A DNA stretch of 64,000 nt from Stichopus chloronotus (GCA_021234535.1 CM037833.1:7328050-7392049); one strand, 5' to 3'; counted from the first letter of the stretch, positions 11,401 through 22,816 are shown. Notes: generated from the sequence alone by a model not told the origin. Numbers and translations: made by a program.

Positions 11401-14400
11401 ATCTGTCCAGAACGTTAAAGCACCTCCGATTATCTGTTCATCTCATTGTTGTTATAATCCTATAATTTGACTTTAAAGTGATTGCGTGTGTACTGAAAAG
11501 CCAAAAAGATAAGATTATGTTTGATCTTGACTTTTTCTTTATTTTTAAATGTACACACGAGGTTGTACATGAAAGGACTATGTCTTTCAATGAAGCAAAA
11601 TGACAGTGACTAGTTTGAAAAACAACGGGATAGGCATAAAACAGTAAAAAACAGAAATCATATTTGAAAATTAACGGTGCCTACTATAACCGTCTACATA
11701 ATGATTATGCGACAGTACAGGTCTCACTAGTGTATCAAAAACATACTACTCAAGTTGTCGCTCCTTGGTAGGTATCGGGAATTGTAGTATTTGGTGAAAG
11801 GAAACACCGTATTCACAAATTACCTACGAACTTATAACACAACCTTGCCCGTGGCGTCAGTGATCCTGAGGTGTTAACTGAATATTCAATACTAGTATAC
11901 TTCCCACTGGCTTGCTCTAAGAAGCATACCGTTGATTTGAATGAAAACTGTCAACCACTACATTATCGTATTCTACACTTTTTGTCTTTATGTTAGAAGA
12001 ATTTGAAATCGTATGGCAAAATTAACCAACTGAAACCTATTTATTTTCCCAGATTGTCTGAATAGTGTAATTAAAAACCTTACCAAACTTTTGGAGATGA
12101 AATTTCAATGTATTCACTTTAAGCGTGAGGCAGTTTGTGAATGATTAAGCTTTCCATAGAATGGATGACTTAAGCCGTATGTTCTTGGATACCTCCCAAA
12201 GTACTCGTCTCTGGCAGGAACTCAACATCAAAGCCATTTACATTACAAGAATGTTGAAGTTTGTAGAATACCGTAGGTAGACTAGATTGTTATCACCTCA
12301 ACCGGGAAGGTCTCTGGCATTGCCATATTTCAACATTTGAATCATACCGCAATGACGTCAGTGGTTAATCAATATAAAATACAGCACCTCCATCTATGTA
12401 AATTCCATGTGTTTTCACAAGGTGATCTGAATCTTCTGGAAGGTCCAAGAGCCGTTGAACAAAACCGATCCAATGGAAATTCTCCTTCTGTTTACTTACA
12501 GTATCTGTGTAGATTAAGGAGGAATATAAACAATGATTTGTAGTGCGCCACACAGTGATTGTTATTAATTTGTTCACAACAATCTGCGAATTAATTGCAA
12601 ATGGAACCACTGCACTAATAGGCAATATCAAGTACAGTTCCCTGAGGAGTTTTTTTTTTCCGAAAACCTCTTTTGGCCACATTGAAAAGAAGAGGTGTAT
12701 TTTTAAAGAAAGAAGTTGTACAGTTTCCACAGATTACATTCATTAACAGTATTCAAAGTACGATGGTATTTTTCAAGTTATTTGTTTTTTACAATCTCGT
12801 GAACAGTAAGGGTTTGACTGACACTCTTGGGGATGTTTACATTTAGGCGCTTACCTGAAGTCGTCGTGATTACTACACATTTATTAGATTCCTCTTTAGT
12901 GCTTAACGTCCCAGTCCAACGTTTGAACAAATCACCAAAGTTAATCCTCGTTAGTACACAAACGTCATGCAGCTGAAACGTTCTCTTCCCACAGTGTATA
13001 TCCCTGGAATCCGAGTAATAAGCTGTAAATGAACAAAGCTATACTATATACTTCAGCGAATTCAGCGATACTGATCACTGTTCTTTGCATGTAAATTGAG
13101 AAAATCTGTTCAGCACAAGAAAGTAATTCTGTGTCCAAAATCATCTAATGTTGTTCACTTATCATGTGAGTCCCTTCTTTATTAATGTATGCGTCACGTA
13201 CATATCATAGGTCTATAACCTTCTGTTGATAGCATAGCTGTAATAATAATTTTATTTACTCTCTTTACCTAATAATATAAAAGAGGAAAAATGCTAGAAA
13301 CATTTGCATGTCTCAAAGAACGTCTTACCGTATTCACCCTAGTCAATATCTACTGTTGGAACCTTTGGAAGACTACAAAGAATGTAAGGAAACGAATTGC
13401 CGAGTGATTACAATTTATCGGAACTTTGACTAAGTGATAAACTAAAATGACTAAAGTGACTAAAATATTCTATCCAATCATAAGCAGCCTGATATGTCTA
13501 ATTGCTACTGTTGTTTTAAAATGTGTATTTTGAGGCTGCAATTAAAGGGAGCGTGAAAAAATTGGAATTATAAGTTACCGTCGTGAGATTCGGTCTTCTG
13601 TTTGTTCATCTAAAATATGTTAAAGGAAATAGTTACATAATCAAAATGAAGGATCGTTTTGTATCACATAGAAAAATTGTTAAATCTCTCTCGCGATTGA
13701 GACAAACTCCTAGTGATATAAATATCCTATTTTGCTAGTGGAGATTGTAATGCATTGAATATTTATACAGGCTATTGTAGGTTAGTTTCCAAGTTGCATG
13801 TTCATATTTACGCCTTCATGTGTCCCTGCTTTATTCCTTTTCAATCCGATTCAGAACATTTCTTTATTTAAGTCGATCAGAACCCAATGTTAGACCTCTC
13901 TGTTTAACGTACCATCGTCGTCTTCTTCCTCTGGGAGTATGCGGGAAGTGTAACAGCCAGGATAACTGTTGCAACCATCTCGGAGACTACGCAAAAGTTT
14001 AGTTGATACAAATTATTTTGAAAAATTAAGTCAAGAAACGAGTTTCTAAAGAGTCTATGACAGTTTGTTACGTAGGATACCTTGAGTTTGAGATGAGTGA
14101 CTGGAGATGTTATAGCTACGGTCTTTTTAAGTATTGTATATAACGCTTTCACATGCCTAACATGCCAAACATATTCTAGAAATATCAGCCTTTTCAGCCT
14201 ACCAGCCTTGTCAATATTGTTAATATTCTAATTCTTGTTACAAACAAGTAGTTCAAATCCACATGTCAAATCAAATAAAACAGTGTAACTTTTGTCAGAG
14301 AATCACCATATTTAGCACTTATTTCATGAAATTGTCAATGAAAACGGATAATATGACTTGAAGGTATTCATATGATGTTATTCGTTATTAAGGAATAAAG

Positions 14401-17400
14401 ACATGGCGTTTATACCTTATGCTGCTATCTCGTCTTACTGCAAGAGTAATGAAAAACGAAAAGGTCTATACAAATTGTGATATTAAATTGTCTTTTAGCA
14501 AATGATCCTACTTTGATGGCATTCAATAAACTGCATGTGTAAACAATCTTCACTATTTTCTTATTGTTCTTTTCTTTAATGTCCTGTGAAAATATCCTCG
14601 GCTCCATTAAATGGTGTTTCTAAAACACATTAGGTTTTCTTACAATTATTAGACTACGCATGGTTTTCGCAAATGCATTTCTTGTTTGTCATGCTCGATA
14701 GTCCAATTTAGGTTCTTAACAAACACTTCCTCAAATGCCCTTACAGATATCGAAAAGCAATCAATGTCACGTAACTTAACGACGTTGTGAAAGTGTTCTT
14801 GTATTTACGTAATGTATTCAACTTAACACTGTCCGTAGTAGTAGCATCTCGGTCAAGTGGTGTTCTATAATAAGAACGAAAGTAAAAGTTATATCTCTTA
14901 CATGAGGTTGTTTGTATTGTAAGCGTTAGTCCTTTTTTCTTGTTTGGTTTGATAGACTCAATTTCCACTGTGCTTGGCTCTAAGCTTTGATGTCTTGGTG
15001 TGGTTGAATCCCTTTGTGACCTTTTATCAATCTCAACTACTGTTAACATGTCAGAAAAAGCTGTAAAACTGACTGGTATAAAAACTCGGTACGTTCTCCA
15101 GGCAAGCACGGAATAAAAGAACGTAGTGATGCATACAAGTTAAGGACACCCGATTGATGCTCTCAGTTCCACTTAGAAATAGTTAAAATTTTCTCCTCTA
15201 AGTATTCACGCGTAGTAGTTGTACTACAAAGCAAAACATTGTTGGTATTCCTAGTAGATCAAAAGTATGAAATCCCAGTAAACATTGCCTAACCACTTTT
15301 ATTCTTTAAAGGGAAATAGGGTGTTTGGAATACACCAACATGACATAAAACAAAACATAGCGATAATCATTGCCAAACCATTCAGTCTCATCAATAAACA
15401 TCTACCAATGTTTCATCTCCTCAAAAGATTACACATATGATGAGTAATTGAAGATGCATCATTTGAATTTTAAAAAGTTTGGGTGAACAAATTAGTGTTG
15501 GGCAACAAAAAACTGAATTTCTATCTGTGAGAAACTTATTTCTTAAAAAGAAGACTACTGTCCTTCCTTATTTTGAATAATCTATCATTCTACGTCCACA
15601 AACATTGGTTTCAAACACATGGATGTTTTCTTTAAAACCAACGTTCTTTTTCCCTCTAAATAAAAACTCATTAGGATGTATAATGTTACTGCAAAGCATA
15701 GTATCAAAAATTAAATAATTATTACACCAGCTAAAATTCTAATAGTAGAGAGAAAGTTAGGTAATGAAACACTCACGGGAGCAACTGCGATGCATTCCGC
15801 AAAACCGCTAAAAGGGAAAACACAGATTGAGTTTTCAGTAGTTTCAAGTGACCGCACAAGGTATTCAATACGATATTGAATATATACGACATTACAATTC
15901 TAATAATGACTAAGGAAGGCAACCGAATGATATTTTGATCTGGGTCTCTTATCATCTTCTTTTAATTCTACATTATTTGTCAGTTGGTAAATATTTTCCT
16001 TGTTAATGACATTCATCTTGTTTTTTTTCCGTCTCTTAAGCTAAACTATGCGATATCACATTATTGTATGTTTCTGTAATTATTTTGTTACAATAACGTA
16101 CGGTATATTACGTTCACATGGGGAATAAGACAACACACATGCCTGTCACCGACAGTTTCAAATTGTCAAGGTATATAAACGCTGAGAACTTATTAAACGT
16201 TGTTTTTGTCTATATTTATATCTATTTCCCTATTTACATCTATAAGTTTACAATTATGTGTCACATTTAGGGACATTACCTTTCACACAGCTGAAAACGA
16301 TTACGAACGCGAAAGAGAAAGTAGTGATGGCGGTACCTATAGTCAGCAAGAAGTAATTAAAGGACGTGTCCATATTTGGACGACCTTCAGCTGAAATGAA
16401 AAATGAAACAGCGATTTCAGCACAAAGAAATATTGTATAAACAGAGATGCACTGCTGATCATTATAAGTATAATTTAGAACAAAATGATAGTGGCAAAGT
16501 TAGGTAGTGCACGAATGGTCAATTGAAAGTACGTTGTTTCCTTCTGATTTAGTAAATGATCCATTCAAAAGGTAATCCAGCCACAAATATAGCTTTAATG
16601 TGTTGAAGAGTAAGTAAATCTCTGACCATTTTAGTGAAACTTGTATTAAATTTCCTTGTGTGGTTCCAGAGATATGAGCAATTGAAGTTGCTACATTCGT
16701 TACCGAAAGTTAACTTGCATGCAAGCATCAGTGATGTCATCTCCCCCACATTTATAAACATTTCACGTTTTTTCTTCAAAATTTTTACTCAGTGTAATAC
16801 TTCAATATTTGGTGTTACTATAATGTGGATCTATGAGGAGTATCAGAGCTTTTCCATCTTCAAATAACCAGTACTTATGCTGACCACCTATTCATTTTAA
16901 GTTCAAATAACAACTCCAATAATGAAAGAAAAGGTATGACTCTTCATCAATGTGATGAGGTGATATCACTCCTGCTTGCTTCAGTGTCACACTTGGTAGC
17001 AAAAGGGGTAATTTCAACTGAAAATATCTCGAGAACCACACATGGGAACTGAATGGATGTTTCACCAGAATAGTCTGAATAACTTACTCATAAACATATC
17101 AAAGCTCAATTTGTGGTTGGACGATCCTTTTAAGATACCGATAGTAACATTCAAGTTGCTTGTTAAGTCACAATATAGTAAATTCTCAAGTTTTCACTTC
17201 ATTTTGCATCAAATGTGTAAGAAGTGATGTTCTCACAAAAAGCTGGTTTCAATGAATTACTGCTGATAAAATTGTAAAGCAAATTGTAAATGACGATGCA
17301 CATTTCTATTAGGTATTATGTAATAAAGAATTATTTCCATCTAACTAAGGTGATCATGCTTGAACCTACTTTCAGCAGTCCGTGAATCACTGCTTCTTAA

Positions 17401-20400
17401 ACAGTTTGCACTACTATACTTTTAACGATTAATTTCAAGAGCTGGGGTCTCAGGTTAGAAGAAAACAATTAGTGTGACGTCTGTGCAACAGTAAGGTTTT
17501 TGCAGGGCAACGCAGACCGATACTCACTCGTTTATAAGTTGAGCGCATTATTGTGACATTTCAAGTGTTACAATGAAAAGAAATGCATCACAAACCTTTC
17601 TGTTAGAGGGACGAATTAATTTCTTATGTGTTGTGTATCTCTGCTTCCTTGCAGTCCATTTGGCATTGATATTATTTGCAGCAATTTAACGGTGCTTGAT
17701 TAGATATTGCTTGTAAAACTTCCACTACAACAAAATCAGATTTGCTTTGAATGCAATCATCGTAAAGCCAAATTTGCTACTAACCAGCTGTGTAAAAACG
17801 TTTGATTTCTGACTTCGTAGGGCAACCGGTCCCTTCACAACTGCAGATGACTGTTCCATTTTCATATGCTGGTATGTATAAAACTTCCATCATACTGTCA
17901 AACGTTTGTAGGTCTTCATTAAAATATGAGCTTTTATTGATCAGCTCAACAGATTCCGAAAGTTTCTCGGTGTTTACTGTTATTGACAGTTCAACGGTAG
18001 GTCTCGAACCTGTAGCTTCACAAAGGATCAACATGTAGTCCCCTTCGTTGACAGAAATATCTCTCAAAGATCTGTCTTCATTAATAATAAGATTCATTTG
18101 TGCCCTGGCTTCAAACAAACAATAGTACAGAGGAAAAGAAGCAGATAAAGAAGAAGACATTAATCCAAAGAAAACAAATACTTAGTAATGATTGTAATAA
18201 TACTTATCCCACAATCAACTCAATCAATAATCATGCCATAATGATTGTATATGATTTATATCAAGTTCAGAAACTATGGTTTCTCGGCAATTCTTCTCTT
18301 TATGTTTCTTACATGAAGCCGTGTCTACGTCACGACCGTAGCCAAACAAACGAACCTCCGTGATAGACATAGCACACTAAGAAACATACTTCCCACTAAC
18401 TCCTACTAACATTAACAAATGCATTATCCAATACATAAAATACAGGGTATGATCAGAAAAACGTCCGCAGGTCCGATTACCTCAGTCAAAAGGTAAACAT
18501 AATCTACAGAAGATGAATACAAAGGACTAAAGATAATCTACAAAATAATGTTTTCGTATATTTTAATATGTTCATATAAACCAAAGCAGGTAAATTTATT
18601 TAAGAGGAAAAACAAGTTGTCTTTGTGCACACGGGATTATATTTAGCTGTTGTAATCATTACTTTCATTATTTGATGTGTTATTTGCCAAAATATACTTA
18701 CCGAAAGTAGTAAAATATACTTCTATAGCTACAGCCTCTCCAGGTGCACGGCGAACGCAAGCTAAAGTCTCGTTTATAGATCCAATGCTAATATCCAGGC
18801 TTGAAGAGGTATTGAAAAATGTTTCCTCGGAGGAATCTTCGTACCTCAGGTAGGTAAGGGGTGAATATTTTGTCTCATTTCCAACAACCCATGAAATGTT
18901 ATTGGCCGGTGCAGATTCCCCGACCTGACATTTGACCTCGAAGGGTGCTGATGCCTCAATGAGTAGATGATCTCTATCAGAGACATTCGAACCGTTGATT
19001 GTCATGAAAAATGACGTAGGTGGTTCTGTTGCATAAGGGAAGATAAGGAAAGGAGAATAACGTAAATATTCAACATGCCTAGAAATTTGCCACTTACAAT
19101 GTATCTGCCCTTATCCATTTTCTTCTACCGATACCTTCTACACAGTCGCATATTAATGTGGCTCTTGGTTATTTTACTACCTTCCACAGCTTATCCTACT
19201 GATTTATTCCTTGGATTTCATAGTTTACGTTCCCAACTGTGACTTAATATTTCTTGCAGTGTAGCAAACAAGGCTCAAAAATCTACCCACATTAATTTGT
19301 AATAAATATTGACAGTTGCTTATCATACATGTACTTACTTTGAGGAAGGGTGGGTCGCATTTTCTCATTTGTGGTGTACTTATTCTCTTTATTAAATGCA
19401 TATTGTGTTCAGTTTCTCTTCTAGGCAGTAACGAAGCAAAATGCAAAGATTCGATGCACTCTTCCCGTAAAGTTCTGTGTTTTTAGTTGTCTAAATAAAG
19501 CATCGATCTTCTTCATCGATTTTGCTTGCATTAGCCTACTTCATCACTTTGCTTCTCAATCTAGACCAGCTTCACCATACAAGGGTTAAGTGCTTCCTGT
19601 CATTACAAATCTTGTACTCGCAGAGCACATGATATTATGTTCTTTTTTCAACTTAAAAGGAGAAATTCGAAAGGACGTGGGTCACTGTTAAATGTACATG
19701 TCTTCCGTTCTTTGTAAACAAGAATACACTGTTCTCTCACATGAATTTGAAAGTTACAGACACCAAATGATGTCTATTTTAAGCAATAGTAATGGAGGAA
19801 ACAATCAACTTAAATATGGACAATAGCCTATAACTGAAAAGCAACATACCATAGAGAGAAAACGGTAAATGCAGATGTCCGTGAATGTGTGAATCAGCAG
19901 TACGTCGAACACAAGCCAAAGTTCCCCGACGATGAACTGGATGAAATTGTAGAATGGAATGAGCATTAAATATTCTCGGATCTTCTCTATCTTTCGCGCT
20001 GTGGAATTCAACAGACTCGTCGACGGTTACGTTATCGACCAACCAGTCGATTTTGTTCTCTGGACGAACGCCAATGACGTGACAGGAGATGGTCAATGTT
20101 TCGTTTCGCTTGATGGGTAGATAACTACCAGTGGTGAGATTGATCCCTCCGACATGAATGTAAAATGAACGAGGATGAACTGTAACACCAAAACACCAAT
20201 GTGCCAGTGATCAATATATACATACTTTGTACAATTCCATGTACACAGTTAGAGTTCTTAAGAACTTTACCAATACGAAAACTCCTTGACTTTTCGTCAG
20301 TTATGATAACAAATCCTTGACATTACGTCAGTTATGATAACATTACACCTGCCCGTACTAACCTGGATGGATTTTCCAAAGATTCCTGTAAAATATTTAA

Positions 20401-21009
20401 AATGAGTCGAATCGAGATTGTATCACCGTTTTTTTATACATTCTTCTAACCATAGGGAATTAAGCCAAACAAATGATACAAATTAAAGTGGCCTATTAAA
20501 CATACCTATCACTCAAGTTCATCACAATGTATTAGTGACACTAGATATTTCATGTTTGTTGTAAATTTAAGTTAATATCAATTGATCATGTCTTGCTCTA
20601 AGTTAGGATAATCATTTCAGTGTATGTAGGAAGATGATTTAACAAACCCTGATAGATTACCGCTTACACACTCACCGTTTACTGTTAATCGGTGGCGTTG
20701 TCGTGTGCCATTTACAGTGCAAGTGTAATTTCCTTCATCGGACAGGGAAACTCTGGTTATAGATAAAGAGTAATTATTTTGCAGCAAATCAATTCTCCCA
20801 GTTCCCATATCGCTGATACGCTGTACTCCTGTGTAAAGCAAGTTCTCTTCGAAATGCCATCTTTTTCTTGTAAGCGACACATTTATTCCCACTGAACATT
20901 CAATAAGTACATTGTCCGTCGAATTCACATTGATTAGGTTGAGTTCACCTTCGAGACAATGATATCCACTCGAGATAAAGAAAACCACCCACAGAAATAT
21001 AACAATCTT
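8323..21009 (-). CDS. Receptor pseudokinase gene: four Ig-like domains, one TM helix, kinase-like domain (gene span, 15 exons)
   Basis: Fifteen minus-strand exons join with GT..AG introns into 827 codons plus VFF and a TAA stop; the exon lengths sum exactly to a multiple of three. Order: signal-peptide core and Ig1 (residues about 1-111), Ig2 (112-221), Ig3 (222-329), Ig4 (330-437), TM (about 448-470), juxtamembrane (475-544) and kinase-like domain (about 560-827). The fold of a receptor tyrosine kinase is clear (DFxLA, PPE, DVW..G, CW...RRP). However, the ATP-binding lysine is Thr (VVIT), HRD is HPG, the catalytic-loop Asn is Lys, and DFG is DFC. It should act at the cell surface as a non-catalytic receptor, co-receptor or scaffold. 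The initiator Met is not found and probably sits in an upstream exon. The orthologue is unknown; there is no VEGFR-type kinase insert and fewer Ig domains than PTK7. The tail after the kinase fold is only a few residues long. Confidence 0.85.
8714..8816 (-). CDS. Receptor pseudokinase exon: alphaG region
   Basis: The acceptor ACATTATTTAG and donor TTTGAG|GTAAGA bound the exon. It encodes APLPMPRVGYLDTIND and NLPDPVEQFGL. This corresponds to the segment between alphaF and alphaH in tyrosine kinases (usually G.sPyp....evl..i..g.r...P..cp). The phase joins perfectly on both sides. Confidence 0.8.
9003..9114 (-). CDS. Receptor pseudokinase exon: activation segment end and alphaF
   Basis: The acceptor CCTTTTTCTTCAG is strong; the donor is CTAATG|GTAAAT. 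VPPESLQKDVYTSEGDVWCV is the P+1 and alphaF region, with PPE in place of APE and the structural Asp-Val-Trp intact, followed by AGVIWEIMTNG. No autophosphorylation tyrosine pair of the usual YY type is visible. Confidence 0.88.
9837..9950 (-). CDS. Receptor pseudokinase exon: catalytic and metal-binding loops
   Basis: The acceptor ATCATTTCAG and donor AAACCG|GTAGAG bound exactly 38 codons. LLHPGISRSKVLVS occupies the place of the tyrosine-kinase catalytic loop: HRD has become HPG, and the loop Asn has become Lys. VSDAGHCKLYDFCLAED carries the metal-binding motif with Asp and Phe kept, but Gly replaced by Cys. The surrounding fold residues are well preserved, so this is not simple decay. Confidence 0.9.
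11087..11238 (-). CDS. Receptor pseudokinase exon: hinge, alphaD and alphaE
   Basis: The acceptor is CTGTTTGTAG and the donor TACGGG|GTAATG. The peptide NIYILQEHLDCQSLQSLM is the beta5-hinge-alphaD segment, and FILDILKGMELIHSYG is a typical alphaE (compare the usual ..iakGMeyL.s..). There is no long kinase insert between alphaD and alphaE. Confidence 0.88.
12388..12504 (-). CDS. Receptor pseudokinase exon: alphaC to beta4
   Basis: The acceptor CCTTAATCTACACAG is strong; the donor is GATGGAG|GTGCTG. The peptide FVQRLLDLPEDSDHLVKTHG matches the alphaC-beta4 region of tyrosine kinases (HLVKTHGI corresponds to the usual HPNIVRLLGV). The conserved alphaC glutamate is not evident at its expected place, where the sequence has Ile or Gly. 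Confidence 0.8.
12855..13022 (-). CDS. Receptor pseudokinase exon: degenerate glycine loop and beta3
   Basis: The acceptor is CATTTACAG and the donor ACTTCAG|GTAAGC; only one of three frames is open. The start of the kinase fold reads LTRINFGDLFKRWTGTL. The first two glycines of the nucleotide-binding loop are Thr and Ile, and only the FG pair remains. The beta3 strand reads CVVITTT, so the ATP-anchoring lysine of VAIK is Thr. This is one of four independent losses of catalytic residues in the gene. Confidence 0.8.
13579..13609 (-). CDS. Receptor pseudokinase short exon (31 nt, tentative)
   Basis: An acceptor CATATTTTAG and a donor CACGACG|GTAACT bound 31 nt that encode MNKQKTESHD. It enters in phase 0 and exits with one base, exactly what the first kinase exon requires. 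Confidence 0.5.
14081..14100 (-). CDS. Receptor pseudokinase microexon (20 nt, tentative)
   Basis: An acceptor ACATCTCCAG and a donor CTCAAG|GTATCC bound 20 nt that encode (F)THLKLK. It was chosen because it is the only candidate found that takes the one-base carry from the juxtamembrane exon and exits in phase 0, as the next exon needs. A microexon this short needs transcript support. Confidence 0.4.
14902..15060 (-). CDS. Receptor pseudokinase exon: cytoplasmic juxtamembrane region
   Basis: The acceptor is CAGTTTTACAG and the donor ACCTCAT|GTAAGA. The 52 codons are polar and basic (DKRSQRDSTTPRHQSLEPST, later KPNKKKG), as expected just inside the membrane. It leaves one base, which fits the 20-nt microexon at 14,081. 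Confidence 0.7.
16280..16390 (-). CDS. Receptor pseudokinase exon: transmembrane helix
   Basis: The acceptor TTCATTTCAG and donor GTGAAAG|GTAATG bound 111 nt. After the polar EGRPNMDTS comes the hydrophobic stretch FLLTIGTAITTFSFAFVIVF, then Cys-Val-Lys. The phase matches the Ig4 exon before and the juxtamembrane exon after. This is the only convincing membrane segment besides the signal peptide, so a type I receptor is predicted. Confidence 0.8.
17785..18108 (-). CDS. Receptor pseudokinase exon: Ig4 (membrane-proximal, atypical)
   Basis: The acceptor is TTTGTTTGAAG and the donor ACAGCTG|GTTAGT, phase 1 on both sides. The first Cys is in YMLILCEATG and the distal one in GTVICSCEGTGC. The core Trp expected about 12 residues after the first Cys is absent, and two additional cysteines lie near the second, so the disulphide pattern probably differs from Ig1-3. 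Confidence 0.8.
18702..19025 (-). CDS. Receptor pseudokinase exon: Ig3
   Basis: The acceptor is TTATGCAACAG and the donor ACTTTCG|GTAAGT, phase 1 on both sides. The domain contains FEVKCQVGE, the Trp in ISWVVGNE, and ETLACVRRAPGE with the second Cys. At least five Asn-X-Ser/Thr sequons are present. Its length (108 codons) equals that of the Ig4 exon. Confidence 0.85.
19850..20179 (-). CDS. Receptor pseudokinase exon: Ig2
   Basis: The acceptor is GGTGTTACAG and the donor CTATG|GTATGT; both introns are phase 1. The domain has LTISCHVIGVRPENKIDWLV (Cys and Trp) and the second Cys in GTLACVRRT. N-glycosylation sequons (NLT, NET, NVT) support an extracellular position. The same ACVRR motif recurs in Ig3, which points to domain duplication. 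Confidence 0.85.
20676..21009 (-). CDS. Receptor pseudokinase exon: signal-peptide core and Ig1
   Basis: The exon begins after TAG at 21,010-21,012 with the hydrophobic run IVIFLWVVFFISSG, a typical signal-peptide core. An Ig-like domain follows: first Cys in VLIECSVG, Trp in KRWHFEE, and the classic second-Cys motif DEGNYTCTV. The donor is AACG|GTGAGT, phase 1. There is no in-frame ATG in the exon, so the start codon is probably in a separate upstream exon. The polypyrimidine tract before the TAG is weak, which leaves the 5' boundary uncertain. Confidence 0.8.
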
Positions 21010-22396
21010 CTACCATCTTTCATTTAAGCCCAACTCCTCACAGTCAAAAGGTCAGCATAAACTTCTTGTTGTGGTGTCCTTGATAGGTTTGTTTCTAATT
21101 AAAAGTGCATATTGAAAAGGAAACTTGGATTAGGAAGGGCTCCACTTTTCACTGTTAGTGCTAGTTACCTAGATGAGGGCGAACTCCTTGCGGAAGCAAC
21201 AAAGTGCAACCAGTGGGAAAACGATACGCTGAACAAGGTGTGTCTAGGTATACTTACAACATATTATATTGCAGGTTTATCATTTATTTAAAGCCGCCTC
21301 GTTCGTCACTAGTTTCGCGCCTCCTGCCTTTGGTTATCCATGATTCTGTCTTTGCGTATCTACTTGGGTCTCTTAGTGAAACAACGTTGATCTCATGCCA
21401 TACATCTGGCATTGACCTAACGGTTTCCTGGATTTTGTGATCTCCATCATCACTAACACTTTCTTGTTACACGAGTGAGATATTCGATACAATGTTCATT
21501 TGGGTGCGACCTTCATCATCGTAAGCGACAAATGATTTGATCGCAAAGAAAAACAACACTATATATGTATAAAATAAATATTGTAAAGCTTTGTAAAGGG
21601 CTTTACATTTGTATTCTGCTTACATCATCATTCAACACTGAAGCTGTTATAACACATTCCTTAACAAAACGATGTAGACTACAGCACTGGGTAATAACAG
21701 GGAGGTGCTATTTGGCTACGAGGCGAAGATGACATTTTATAATTAGCTAATTGGATAGGTTTGTGTTTGTCTCACCAGAGGACGCGAGATCCCTTTCTTT
21801 AAAGGCAACATTATCAACCTTTTCATGTCGTGACTTCAGCTGTTCTTTAACTTCAAATCGTTTTCAGGTAATTTTATTTTTTAGGTCAAAACATGGGGGT
21901 AAGGAACACATCACATCCGTTGGGGCGCCACTGCATTTATTTTACCGTCAGACTTAAGAACTAAATGCGTTTCAATTATATTACCCAGTATGGGACGAGG
22001 AAAACGGTCACCTAGTATAACAGTTGTTTTTAGCTTTCTTTTGCTCCAATAATTCAGATTATGACCTCATGCAACCTTTTTTTTATTGCAGTATGGTACA
22101 TGATGAGATGTTCGATTTTCTGACTTCACTGGTTGTTGAACTGTTTAAACTATTAACCTGACAATCGCTTGAAACTGCTATTCTAAACTTTACTAGTGAT
22201 CATTATTAATCCGATGGGTAAATTGTAATCATATAATCATGCCAGCGTTACCCCTGGATTTAAATTCCGTGAAGTAAAACAAAAGGATCATGAACAGGAC
22301 AGATGAAGATGCTAGTAGAATTTGTAGTTGTAAAATCATGTGTATAAGGATGAGGGCGTACAACAGAAATCTAAGTAATGAACACCTGACAAATAA

Positions 22397-22401
<5 letters not shown>
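21010..22401. other. Upstream region of the receptor gene
   Basis: No coding exon or transposon was recognised. The 5' exon with the start codon and the promoter of the receptor gene should lie in or beyond this stretch, but neither could be pinpointed. Confidence 0.4.

Positions 22402-22488
<87 letters not shown>
22402..22488. repeat. (AT)n microsatellite, about 43 units
   Basis: An uninterrupted AT dinucleotide run of about 87 bases. It is a likely site of length polymorphism and of assembly or sequencing error. Confidence 0.98.
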
Positions 22489-22490
<2 letters not shown>

Positions 22491-22785
22491 GGATCATTGC
22501 CGGCGAGACACCGTTGATCGGCGTGAGTCGCGAAAGGATATCTTTGGCCTTACAGATCCCTTGTAGATGGCTATCGGCACTTTCAGGGATGTTCTAAGCT
22601 ACATGTTCCCAGCTTTGAAATATTTATCTTATAGCTTAAAAAGAAAATCAGTCTATGGAAGCAAAATGGTTGTACATGGGCTATCAGACGGATTAAGCAA
22701 GTACAAAAATGAAAATGAACTGTGCATCCGCTTTCATTTATTCTTGGAGCACCGAGAAAATATTGGGACACTTACCCCTCAAGTA

Positions 22786-22816
22786 CCCCCCCCCCCCCCA
22801 CACACACACACACACC
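22786..22816. repeat. Poly-C run followed by (CA)n
   Basis: About 14 consecutive C residues pass directly into nine CA units. This is a simple repeat with no other feature attached. Confidence 0.95.

Noticed and set aside
14809..14864. Exon-like segment reading TPLDRDATTTDSVKLNTL with an acceptor TTCTTATTATAG, lying just after the juxtamembrane exon of the receptor
   Set aside because: Joining it to the one-base carry of the exon at 14,902 creates an immediate TAA; its donor (TTAC|GTAAAT) is also modest.
16549..17227. Open frames on both strands within the large intron between the Ig4 and TM exons
   Set aside because: No domain, no phase-compatible splice pair; Ig4 joins the TM exon directly in frame.
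22290..22517. Plus-strand open frame crossing the (AT)43 repeat
   Set aside because: It exists only because ATAT repeats encode Tyr-Ile without stops.
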